Source: Bradyrhizobium barranii subsp. apii | GTDB taxonomy: Bacteria > Pseudomonadota > Alphaproteobacteria > Rhizobiales > Xanthobacteraceae | NCBI RefSeq assembly: GCF_011516635.5 | Contig: NZ_CP096255.1 | Span: forward strand, 8,567,501 to 8,631,500 | DNA length: 64,000 nt | Reading direction: 5' to 3' | In this document: piece after piece, positions 56,516 through 64,000 of the stretch | How positions within the stretch are numbered: position 1 is the first letter of the stretch | Layout: each line of letters opens with the position of its first letter | The notes under the pieces: generated by a model | The model's input: the letters and a program-made list of their open reading frames with translations, nothing else | Told to the model about the DNA's origin: nothing | Database searches by the model: none | Made by a program: the position numbers and the translations under genes

Positions 56516-56719
56516 TCAATATTCGATGGCAAGCCGCTTGCGGATTTCGTCGATGCGCTTGTCGAGCGCATCGAACCGCGCGTGGACGGAGCGGTCGTGG
56601 AGATAGAAGACGTAACCGCCGGCAAGGAATGCGAAGATCCAGTGATGATGCTCGACATAACCAAAAATCGCCTCGACGGCCTGGCCGATGAATGTGACCA
56701 CGCTCCACACAAATTCCAT
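56516..56719 (-). CDS. Small membrane protein, unknown function
   Basis: A 67-residue protein, MEFVWSVVTFIGQAVEAIFG at the start and a membrane segment near 27-42 (HWIFAFLAGGYVFYLHD). A charged helical end follows (FDALDKRIDEIRKRLAIEY). A very good ribosome site (GGGGAGGAAA) lies 5 bases before the ATG, which supports it as real. I do not recognise the family. The 256 bases between it and the metallophosphoesterase start hold nothing I can name. Confidence 0.65.
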   Translation of the reverse strand: MEFVWSVVTFIGQAVEAIFGYVEHHHWIFAFLAGGYVFYLHDRSVHARFDALDKRIDEIRKRLAIEY

Positions 56720-56939
56720 TGCAGTTTCCTCCCCGCAGGCCTCGTCTTCGGCCGCCGGTCATCTCCTGCACAGTTTTCCCAGTCGATCCGGCGGCCGTTG
56801 CCGGAACCTAGCATGGGCCCCTTGCGGCGAGTAGCGGGTCGCTGAACGGTGACAGCAAAGCCGATTGCAGCCGCGGCGAAACTCTGCGAAGTCTCGTCCG
56901 TTCGCATGACCTGCTTGATCTGACGATCCGGACCCGCCA

Positions 56940-58313
56940 ATGCCTTCTGTCTTCGAGACGTCGCCCACCGCCATCCCGATCACCTTCGTCACCAAGTCGA
57001 GCTGGGATCAGGTCGCCGAGAAATTGCCGCCGGTGCAGCGCCAGTTCGCCACCGCGAGCGCCTTTGCCGCCAAGCCGGGCGGCTATCTCGCGCTGCCCGC
57101 CCCGGACGGCGCGATCGCGCAGGTGCTGTTCGGACTCGAGGACGAGGGCGCGAGATCACGCGACCTGTTCCGGCCGGGCGCCCTGCCCGGCCTGCTGCCG
57201 CCGGGCATCTATCGCTTTGCCAATGTGCCGCACGATGCGCGGCTGGCGTCGCTCGCCTTTGCGCTCGGCAGCTACCGCTTCGCCCGCTACCGCAAGGCTG
57301 ACCGCCCCGCCGTCCGCCTGGTACCGCCCGATGGCGTCGACGCAGCCGAGATCAATCGCGTGGCGGATGCCGCGATGCTGGCGCGCGACCTCATCAACAC
57401 GCCGGCCAACGACATGGGGCCGGAGGAGCTGGCCGCTGCCGCGCAAGCGCTCGCCACGGAATTCGGTGCGAGCTTTGCCTGCACCATCGGCGAGGATCTG
57501 AAGACGAATTTTCCACTGATCCACGCCGTCGGCATGGCCTCGGACCGCGCGCCGCGGCTGATCGACATCGTCTGGGGCGATCCCGATCATCCCAAGGTGA
57601 CGCTGGTCGGCAAGGGCGTCTGCTTCGACACCGGCGGGCTCGACCTCAAGCCGTCGAGCGGCATGCTGATCATGAAGAAGGACATGGGCGGCGCCGCCAA
57701 CGTGCTGGCGCTCGCGCGCATGGTGATGGATGCGAAGCTCAAGGTCCGCCTGCGCGTGCTGATTCCAGCGGTCGAAAATGCCGTCTCCAGCAATGCCTTC
57801 CGGCCGCTCGACATCTTCACCTCGCGCAAGGGCATCACGGTCGAGATCGGCAACACCGACGCGGAGGGCCGGCTCGTGCTCGCCGACGCGCTTGCACTGG
57901 CCGACGAGGAAAAGCCGGACCTTCTGATCGATCTGGGCACGCTGACCGGCGCGGCGCGCGTCGCGCTGGGGCCGGATTTACCGCCCTTTTACACCAATGA
58001 TGAGACGCTGGCCGCCGACGTCGCGCGTTGCGCGGCGAAGGAGAACGATCCCTTGTGGCGCATGCCGCTGTGGCCGCCTTACGATGCGTGGCTGGACTCC
58101 AAGACCGCTACCATCACCAACGCACCGTCCGGCGGCTTTGCCGGCTCGATCACCTGCGCGCTGTTCCTGCAACGGTTCGTCGAGCAGGCGAAGAGCTGGC
58201 TTCACGTGGATATTTACGGCTGGACCCCGTCGGCGAAGCCGGCGCGACCCGAAGGCGGCGAATGCCAGGCCGCGCGCGCCATCTACGCATTGCTGAGCGA
58301 GCGCTATGCATGA
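56940..58313 (+). CDS. M17 leucyl aminopeptidase family protein
   Basis: A 457-residue cytosolic di-zinc aminopeptidase. The catalytic C-terminal domain shows GKGVCFDTGGLDLKPSSGM (about residue 224 on), MKKDMGGAAN, and NTDAEGRLVLADAL (about 304 on), all the metal and active-site residues. It would release N-terminal residues from peptides. ATG 56940 leads into the family N-terminus. Its stop overlaps the following NlpC/P60 gene by 8 bases, suggesting joint use of peptides, perhaps from cell-wall turnover. Confidence 0.93.
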   Translation: MPSVFETSPTAIPITFVTKSSWDQVAEKLPPVQRQFATASAFAAKPGGYLALPAPDGAIAQVLFGLEDEGARSRDLFRPGALPGLLPPGIYRFANVPHDARLASLAFALGSYRFARYRKADRPAVRLVPPDGVDAAEINRVADAAMLARDLINTPANDMGPEELAAAAQALATEFGASFACTIGEDLKTNFPLIHAVGMASDRAPRLIDIVWGDPDHPKVTLVGKGVCFDTGGLDLKPSSGMLIMKKDMGGAANVLALARMVMDAKLKVRLRVLIPAVENAVSSNAFRPLDIFTSRKGITVEIGNTDAEGRLVLADALALADEEKPDLLIDLGTLTGAARVALGPDLPPFYTNDETLAADVARCAAKENDPLWRMPLWPPYDAWLDSKTATITNAPSGGFAGSITCALFLQRFVEQAKSWLHVDIYGWTPSAKPARPEGGECQAARAIYALLSERYA

Positions 58314-59160
58314 TCCAGGACACGACCCAAGGCTGACACCGGCGCGCGGCGACCTCGCCGCGAAATATCTCGAAGGCAAGGTGCAAGCCGACCGCTTCGT
58401 CACGGGCGAGGAATTCGAGGTGTTCGAGGCGATCGCACCCGTGCGCGAGCAGCCGTCGTCGAACGCGATGCTGATGACGGAGGCGCTGCGCGGCGAACGC
58501 GTCACGGTCTACGATCGCAACGGCGAAGGCTGGGCCTGGGGCCAGCTTGGCGGCGATGGTTATGTCGGCTGGCTGCCTGATGCAGCGCTGATGAAGCCGG
58601 CCACCGCGCCGACCCACAAGGTGAGCGCGCTCCGGACATTCGCCTTTCCCGGTCCCTCGATCAAGCTGCCGCCGGCCGGCACGCTCGCGCTGGGCTCGAA
58701 GATCGCGGTGGTGCGCGAGGACGGCAGCTTCGCCGTGACGCGCGACGGACAATATCTGCCGAAGGCCCATCTCGCCCGGCTCGATCATCGCGAGCCGGAC
58801 TTCGTCGCGGTCGCCGAGCGCTTCGTCGGCACGCCCTATCTCTGGGGCGGCAAGAGCAGCCTCGGTATCGATTGCTCCGGCCTCGTGCAGGTCTCGCTGA
58901 CAGCAGCAGGCATCGGCTGCCCGCGCGACAGCGACATGCAGCAGGCAGGGCTCGGCCGCGCGCTGGAGACGCATGAGCGGACCAAGCTGCAACGCGGCGA
59001 TCTCATTTTCTGGAAGGGCCATGTCGCCATCGTGCGCGATGGCAGCACCATGGTTCACGCCAACGCGCATCACATGGCAACTGTGATCGAGGCGACCGAA
59101 CCGGCGATCGCGCGGATCAAGGCGGCTGGCAGCGAAATCATCGCGATCAAGCGGCTCTGA
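58306..59160 (+). CDS. NlpC/P60 family (C40) peptidase with SH3 domains
   Basis: A 284-residue cysteine peptidase. One SH3-like domain covers about 45-105 (VTVYDRNGEGWAWGQLGGDG, YVGWLPDAAL) and another may follow to ~165. The NlpC/P60 domain shows the catalytic Cys in GIDCSGLVQV (about residue 189), GDLIFWKGHVAIV with the His (about 238), and VHANAHHMATV. It cleaves gamma-D-Glu-diaminopimelate bonds in muropeptides. No signal peptide is seen, so it is probably cytoplasmic and acts in recycling, in line with its overlap with the aminopeptidase gene and the nearby peptide transporter. Confidence 0.92.
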   Translation: MHDPGHDPRLTPARGDLAAKYLEGKVQADRFVTGEEFEVFEAIAPVREQPSSNAMLMTEALRGERVTVYDRNGEGWAWGQLGGDGYVGWLPDAALMKPATAPTHKVSALRTFAFPGPSIKLPPAGTLALGSKIAVVREDGSFAVTRDGQYLPKAHLARLDHREPDFVAVAERFVGTPYLWGGKSSLGIDCSGLVQVSLTAAGIGCPRDSDMQQAGLGRALETHERTKLQRGDLIFWKGHVAIVRDGSTMVHANAHHMATVIEATEPAIARIKAAGSEIIAIKRL

Positions 59161-59166
59161 CCCGAG

Positions 59167-60804
59167 CTACGTCGCCACCGATCCGTTCCCCGCAGTCTCC
59201 AATCGGAACGCCGCCGCGAACAGCGCGCGTGTGTAATCCGTCATCGGGCTCTTGAACAGTTCGGCGGCCTGTCCTTCCTCGACCACCTTGCCGCCGCGCA
59301 TCACGATGAGATGACTGGCGAGCGAGGCGACGACGCGCAAATCGTGCGAGATGAACATGTAGGTGAGATCGCGCCTGCGCTGGAGCTCCCGCAAGAGGTC
59401 GACCATCTGCGCTTGAATCAGCATGTCGAGTGCGCTGGTCGGCTCGTCCAGCACCACGAAATCCGGCTCCAGCACCACCGCCCGCGCGATGCTGATGCGC
59501 TGGCGCTGGCCACCGGAGAATTCATGCGGATAGCGATAGCGGGTGTCCGCCTTCAGCCCGACGTCCTCGAGCGCCTTGACGACGCGCGCCTCACGCTCCT
59601 CGCGCGACAGCTTTGGCTGGTGCACGGTGAGCCCCTCGGCGATGATGTCGGCGACCGACATGCGCGGACTGAGCGAGCCGAACGGATCCTGGAACACGAT
59701 CTGCATATCGCGCCGGAACGGGCGCATCTCCTTGAAACGCAGGCCCTGGATATCCTTGCCGAGGAACACGATGCGTCCGTTCGAGGAAATCAGCCGCATC
59801 AGGGCGAGCCCGAGCGTGGTCTTGCCCGAGCCGGATTCGCCGACGACGCCGAGCGTCTCGCCCTTGCGCACGGCAATGCTGACGCCGTCGACCGCCTTGA
59901 TATGGCCGACCGTCTTGCGCATCAGGCCGCGCTTGATCGGAAACCAGACCTTCAAATCATCGGCGGACATCACCACCGGTGCATTCGGCTGCGGCGGCGC
60001 CGGATCGGGCTTCGGCTCCGCCGCGAGCAGGTCGCGCGTATAGGGATGGTTCGGGGTCCTGAAGACCTGCTCGACCGGCCCCTGCTCGACGATCTCACCG
60101 CCCTTCATGACACAGACATGGTCGGCGATGCGGCGCACGATGCCGAGATCGTGGGTGATGAAGAGCAGGCTCATGCCGAGCCGGGAGCGGATCTCGGCGA
60201 GCAGCGCCAGGATCTGCGCCTGCACGGTGACGTCGAGCGCCGTGGTCGGCTCGTCCGCGATCAGGAGGTCCGGTTCGTTGGCGAGCGCCATCGCGATCAT
60301 GACGCGCTGGCGCTGACCACCGGAGAGCTGGTGCGGATAGCTGTTGAGCCGCGTTTCAGGCTCGGGAATGCCGACCTGCGTCAGCAATTCCAGCGTCCGC
60401 TTGCGCGCCTCGGCATTGCTGGTCGGATTGTGGAGCTGGATGATCTCGCCGATCTGCGCCTCGATCGTGTGCAGCGGATTGAGCGAGGTCATCGGCTCCT
60501 GGAAGATGATGGAGATATCGCTGCCGCGAATCTCCCGCATCTGCTGCTCCGACTGGTCGATCAGTTCCCGCCCCTTGAAGCGGATGCTGCCCGAGGGATG
60601 CGAGGCATTCGGATAGGGCAGGAGCTTCAGGATCGAGAGCGCGCTGACCGACTTGCCGGAACCGGACTCGCCGACCAGCGCGACACACTCGCCGCGCTTG
60701 ATCTGGAACGAGACCTTGTCGACCGCAAGTGTCGTCGCGCCGCCCTGGTGGAAGGCCACCGAGAGGTCACGGACGGCAAGCAGGGGCTGGTTGATCGCGT
60801 CCAT
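59167..60804 (-). CDS. yejF: Peptide ABC transporter, double ATPase (YejF)
   Basis: A 545-residue protein with two fused ABC ATPase domains. The first has GESGSGKSVSALSIL and LSGGQRQRVMIAMAL; the second has GESGSGKTTLGLAL and FSGGQRQRISIARAV. The oligopeptide-transporter C-terminal segment follows each (NHPYTRDLLAAEPKPDPAPP is the first). It is the ATPase of the YejABEF importer, which takes up oligopeptides and microcin C in enterobacteria. ATG 60804 is chosen; GTG 60807 is possible. It follows yejE by 7 bases. Confidence 0.94.
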   Translation of the reverse strand: MDAINQPLLAVRDLSVAFHQGGATTLAVDKVSFQIKRGECVALVGESGSGKSVSALSILKLLPYPNASHPSGSIRFKGRELIDQSEQQMREIRGSDISIIFQEPMTSLNPLHTIEAQIGEIIQLHNPTSNAEARKRTLELLTQVGIPEPETRLNSYPHQLSGGQRQRVMIAMALANEPDLLIADEPTTALDVTVQAQILALLAEIRSRLGMSLLFITHDLGIVRRIADHVCVMKGGEIVEQGPVEQVFRTPNHPYTRDLLAAEPKPDPAPPQPNAPVVMSADDLKVWFPIKRGLMRKTVGHIKAVDGVSIAVRKGETLGVVGESGSGKTTLGLALMRLISSNGRIVFLGKDIQGLRFKEMRPFRRDMQIVFQDPFGSLSPRMSVADIIAEGLTVHQPKLSREEREARVVKALEDVGLKADTRYRYPHEFSGGQRQRISIARAVVLEPDFVVLDEPTSALDMLIQAQMVDLLRELQRRRDLTYMFISHDLRVVASLASHLIVMRGGKVVEEGQAAELFKSPMTDYTRALFAAAFRLETAGNGSVAT

Positions 60805-60811
60805 CACGCCC

Positions 60812-61990
60812 TCACTTGAACGTCTTGCGCGGATCGAAGGCGTCGCGCACGGCTTCGCCGATGAAGATCAAGAGCGACAGCATGATCGCGACCGAGAAGA
60901 AGCCGGAGAAACCCAGCCAGGGCGCCTGCACGTTGGACTTGCCCTGCGACAGCAGTTCGCCGAGCGACGGCGAGCCGGGCGGCAGTCCGAAGCCGAGGAA
61001 ATCGAGGGCCGTGAGCGTCATGACCGACGAGGAGACGATGAACGGAAGGAACGTCATCGTCGCGACCATCGCGTTCGGCAGCAAATGCTTGAACATGATC
61101 ACGGCGTTCGACACGCCGAGGGCGCGCGCGGCCTGGATGTACTCGAAATTGCGCCCGCGCAGGAATTCCGCGCGCACGAGTCCGACCAGCGACACCCAGG
61201 AAAACAAGAGCAGGATGCCGAGCAAGACGAAGAAGCCGGGCACGAGCACCGACGAGAGGATCAGCAGGAGGTAGAGCGAAGGGATCGCAGTCCATATCTC
61301 GATGAAACGCTGGAACAAGAGATCGACCCAGCCGCCGAAATAGCCCTGCACCGCGCCGGCGGCGATGCCGACGACGGAGGAGACAATGGTCAGGCACAGG
61401 CCGAACAGCACCGAGATGCGGAACCCGTAGATCAGGCGCGCAACCACGTCGCGGCCCTGATCGTCGGTGCCGAGCCAGTTGTATTCGAGGTCGCGGCAGC
61501 TCTTGAGGCCCTTCTTCTCGACGACAGGCTTGCACTGCGCCTCCGTCAACATCCAGGTCGGCGGCGACGGCGCCGGCGTCGGCAGGTCGAGATTGTGGGT
61601 GTCGTAGGAATAGCGGATCAGCGGCCAGACGATGCTGCCGCCCTTGTCCTTGATCAGCTTCTGCAAATAGGGATCGCGGTAGTCGGCCGCCGTCTCGAAG
61701 TCGCCGCCGAAGGTCGTCTCGGAATAGGTGACGAAGGCCGGCCAGTAGAGATGGCCGTCGTACTTGATCAGGAACGGCCGGTCATTGGCGATCAGCTCGG
61801 CAAACAGCGACACCACGAACAGGATCATGAAGATCCAGAACGACCAGTAACCGCGCCGGTTCGCCCTAAAATTCTGCCAGCGCCGCCGGTTGAGCGGCGA
61901 TGGCACGAACGGCTTGCGCGTGATCGGCACGGCATCGCCGAGCGGCGACTTTGCGGTGGTTTCGATCGGGGTCGGGGCGGCCAGTGTCAT
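60812..61990 (-). CDS. yejE: Peptide ABC transporter permease (YejE)
   Basis: A 392-residue DppC-type permease. One membrane segment lies near 45-65, then a long periplasmic loop (~70-185) typical of YejE with FLIKYDGHLYWPAFVTYSET and NWLGTDDQGRDV. Five more segments follow, with the coupling motif EYIQAARALGVSNAVIMFKH. ATG 61990 shares one base with the yejB stop (TGATG), so translation is coupled. Confidence 0.94.
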   Translation of the reverse strand: MTLAAPTPIETTAKSPLGDAVPITRKPFVPSPLNRRRWQNFRANRRGYWSFWIFMILFVVSLFAELIANDRPFLIKYDGHLYWPAFVTYSETTFGGDFETAADYRDPYLQKLIKDKGGSIVWPLIRYSYDTHNLDLPTPAPSPPTWMLTEAQCKPVVEKKGLKSCRDLEYNWLGTDDQGRDVVARLIYGFRISVLFGLCLTIVSSVVGIAAGAVQGYFGGWVDLLFQRFIEIWTAIPSLYLLLILSSVLVPGFFVLLGILLLFSWVSLVGLVRAEFLRGRNFEYIQAARALGVSNAVIMFKHLLPNAMVATMTFLPFIVSSSVMTLTALDFLGFGLPPGSPSLGELLSQGKSNVQAPWLGFSGFFSVAIMLSLLIFIGEAVRDAFDPRKTFK

Positions 61991-63099
61991 CAGACCTCCC
62001 GCGCCTCGAAATCGATCCGCGGATCGATCCACATATAGGTGAGGTCAGAGATGAGGTTGATCACGAGGCCGACGAGCGAAAAGATGAAGAGCGTGCCGAA
62101 CACCACGGGATAGTCGCGGTTGAGAACGCTCTCGAAACTGAGCAGTCCGAGCCCATCCAGTGAGAAGATGGTCTCGATCAGAAGCGAGCCCGAGAAGAAA
62201 GCGTGAATGAAGGTGCTGGGAAAGCCCGCGATCACGATGAGCATCGCGTTGCGGAAGACGTGGCCATAGAGCACCCGATTCTCGCTGCAGCCCTTTGCGC
62301 GCGCGGTCATCACGTATTGCTTGCGGATCTCATCCAGAAACGAGTTCTTGCTCAGGAACGTCATGGTGGTGAACGCGCCGAGCCCCATGGCGATCAGCGG
62401 CAGCGTCAAATGCCAGAAGTAATCGATGATCTTCCAGTACCAGGGAAATTGCGACCAGCCGTCTGATGTCAGTCCGCGCAATGGGAACCAGTTGAAGAAC
62501 GAGCCCCCGGCGAACAGGATGATCAGGAGGATCGCGAACAGGAAGCCGGGAATCGCGTAGCCGAGCACGAGCACGCTCGACGTCCAGGTATCGAAGCGCG
62601 TTCCGTCCTTGACCGCCTTGCGGATGCCGAGCGGAATCGAGATCAGGTAGGTTAGCAGCGTCAGCCAGATGCCAAGCGAGATCGAGACCGGCAGCTTTTC
62701 CTTGATCAGCTGGAGCACGCTGACATCGCGAAAATAGCTGTTGCCGAAATCGAAGCGGGCGAAATTCCACACCATCAGCGCGAAGCGTTCGGGGGCCGGC
62801 TTGTCGAAGCCGAATTGCTTCTCCAGCTTCTTGATGAAGTCAGGGTCGAGGCCCTGCGCGCCGCGATATTTCGAATTGATGGCATCGCCACCAGCGCCCA
62901 GCTGACCGGGCGCGCGCTGAGCGAAATCACCGCCGCCCGAGATGCGCGAGCTGCCGCCGGTGTCGGCGCCCGAGAGCTGCGCGATGACGCGCTCGACTGG
63001 ACCGCCCGGCGCGAATTGCACGACGACGAAGGAGACGAAGAGGATCCCGAGCAGGGTCGGGATCATCAGGAGGATGCGGCGGGCGATATAGGCGCTCAT
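61990..63099 (-). CDS. yejB: Peptide ABC transporter permease (YejB)
   Basis: A 369-residue DppB-type permease. The N-terminus is IARRILLMIPTLLGILFVSF, followed by FAPGGPVERVIAQLSG and a Gly-rich loop. Six membrane segments in all, with the coupling motif KQYVMTARAKGCSENRVLYG. It pairs with YejE. ATG 63099 is 2 bases after the yejA-like stop codon. Confidence 0.94.
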   Translation of the reverse strand: MSAYIARRILLMIPTLLGILFVSFVVVQFAPGGPVERVIAQLSGADTGGSSRISGGGDFAQRAPGQLGAGGDAINSKYRGAQGLDPDFIKKLEKQFGFDKPAPERFALMVWNFARFDFGNSYFRDVSVLQLIKEKLPVSISLGIWLTLLTYLISIPLGIRKAVKDGTRFDTWTSSVLVLGYAIPGFLFAILLIILFAGGSFFNWFPLRGLTSDGWSQFPWYWKIIDYFWHLTLPLIAMGLGAFTTMTFLSKNSFLDEIRKQYVMTARAKGCSENRVLYGHVFRNAMLIVIAGFPSTFIHAFFSGSLLIETIFSLDGLGLLSFESVLNRDYPVVFGTLFIFSLVGLVINLISDLTYMWIDPRIDFEAREV

Positions 63100-63101
63100 G
63101 A

Positions 63102-64000
63102 TTATTTCGCCTGCTCGAGCTTGGCCGCCTTGGCATTATCGTGCCACCAGATTTCGGGAGCGCCGACGCCGTTGGCGTAACGTGGCAGCTTCTGCGGATG
63201 AGCGAATTGGTCCCAATAAGCGAGCCGGTGCGTCTTGTTATACCATTGCGGCACCCAGTAACGGCCGGCGCGGAACAGGCGGTCGAAGGCGCGGCAGGCG
63301 ACGGTCAAATCCTCGCGGTTGTCGGCCGCCATGATCTTCTCGATCATGGCATCGATCGCCGGGCTGGCGACGCCCGCAAGATTGTACGAGCCCTTGGTTG
63401 CCGCGACCTGCGAGGAGAAGAACGATCGCATCGCGTCGCCCGGCGTCGCCGACATGCTGAAACGCTGGATCGTCATGTCAAAGTCGAAATCTTCCTGGCG
63501 CGCCTTGTGTTGCACGGCATCGACGAGGCGCACGCTCGCTTCGATACCGAGCGTGCCCAGGTTCTTGATGTAGGGCGCGTGGTGCGGCTGGAACGAAGGC
63601 TCGTCCAGCAGGAACTCGATCCTGAAGACCTCACCATTCGGCAGCACCCGCTTGCCATCCTTGATCGGCATGCCAGCCTCGGTCAGAAGTTGCTGAGCCT
63701 TGCGCAACAAGCTGCGATCTTGGCCAGAGCCGTCCGAGATCGGAGGCGCGAACGGTGCGGCGAACACTTCGTCGGGCACCTGGCCGCGAAACGGCTCCAG
63801 CAGCTTGAGCTCTTCCGGCGACGGAGGCCCGTTGCTTGCCATGAGGTCCGAGTTCTGGAACGGCGACACCGTGCGGGCATAGGCGCCGTACATGATGGTC
63901 TTGTTGGTCCATTCGAAGTCGAAGGCATTGATCAAGGCCTCGCGCACGCGCGGGTCTTTGAACTTGTCGCGTCGCGTGTTGATGAACCAGCCCTGCGCAC
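63102..64000 (-). CDS. yejA: Extracellular peptide-binding protein (YejA-like), C-terminal part
   Basis: This gene runs off the right edge; the last ~299 codons are present. The sequence fits SBP_bac_5 peptide-binding proteins (INTRRDKFKDPRVREALINA near the edge, then FRIEFLLDEPSFQP and RYWVPQWYNKTHRLAYWDQF). It delivers peptides to YejBE from the periplasm. It is the first gene in view of the yejABEF operon, all minus strand with tiny gaps. Confidence 0.93.
   Translation of the reverse strand, partial: AQGWFINTRRDKFKDPRVREALINAFDFEWTNKTIMYGAYARTVSPFQNSDLMASNGPPSPEELKLLEPFRGQVPDEVFAAPFAPPISDGSGQDRSLLRKAQQLLTEAGMPIKDGKRVLPNGEVFRIEFLLDEPSFQPHHAPYIKNLGTLGIEASVRLVDAVQHKARQEDFDFDMTIQRFSMSATPGDAMRSFFSSQVAATKGSYNLAGVASPAIDAMIEKIMAADNREDLTVACRAFDRLFRAGRYWVPQWYNKTHRLAYWDQFAHPQKLPRYANGVGAPEIWWHDNAKAAKLEQAK

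Overview
The window is high-GC alphaproteobacterial DNA, most probably from a Bradyrhizobium-type member of the Rhizobiales. The gene order supports this: cysNC, malate synthase G, a urt-ure urea cluster, OpgC, a DUF2865 protein, a cpa/tad pilus cluster and yejABEF. So do the typical palindromic intergenic repeats and candidate EcfG-type (GGAAC-N16/17-CGTT) and sigma-54 promoters. The left edge cuts cysNC and the right edge cuts a yejA-like gene. I saw no rRNA, tRNA or CRISPR array.

Layout. 1-3.5 kb: the end of cysNC, then malate synthase G carrying a one-base frameshift. 3.5-11.25 kb: a four-level nest of insertion sequences. An IS5-family element is split by a tyrosine-recombinase/IS91-like element (called X here), X is split by an IS21-family element, and the IS21 istB gene is split by an IS630-family element. 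Every level can be rebuilt exactly. 11.3-21.7 kb: envelope and signalling genes (small membrane protein, chemoreceptor, DUF2865 protein, L,D-transpeptidase, AI-2E-family permease, DUF883 and holin-like membrane proteins, OpgC, TetR regulator, CHASE/HWE sensor kinase). 21.9-35.5 kb: one long minus-strand urea uptake and urease cluster, urtABCDE-ureDAB-(DUF559)-(HD hydrolase)-ureC-(IS)-(monooxygenase)-ureEFG, headed by a sigma-54-type promoter. 36-38.4 kb: a plus-strand set of DEAD-box helicase, IF-1 and cold-shock protein. 38.56-42.18 kb: a second IS630 copy, split by a second copy of X. 42.2-54.7 kb: Flp/Tad pilus genes (a pil_N protein, Flp pilin, cpaABCDEF, tadBCD), with another IS5-family element and a frameshifted sterol-desaturase-like gene between. 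54.8-64 kb: metallophosphoesterase, small membrane protein, M17 aminopeptidase, NlpC/P60 hydrolase and the yejFEBA peptide ABC transporter.

How the parts work together. The Urt transporter imports urea at low concentration. UreABC hydrolyses it and UreDEFG load nickel, so the 13.5-kb cluster is a nitrogen-scavenging unit. Its sigma-54 site suggests control by nitrogen limitation. CpaA-F and TadBCD process, energise and export the Flp pilin, although no tadE/F/G minor pilin gene is in view. Three candidate EcfG promoters would place several small envelope proteins in the general stress response.

The most unusual content is the mobile DNA. Both X copies sit in the untranslated leader of another element's transposase, in the same relative orientation, at a GGATTCCC-like site, flanked by GATT, leaving the host transposase frame untouched. 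Several TA or TNA-targeting elements have landed on stop codons and regenerated them. The two IS630 copies are direct repeats and the two X copies are inverted repeats bracketing about 29-32 kb that includes the whole urea cluster, so the region could be deleted or inverted by recombination.
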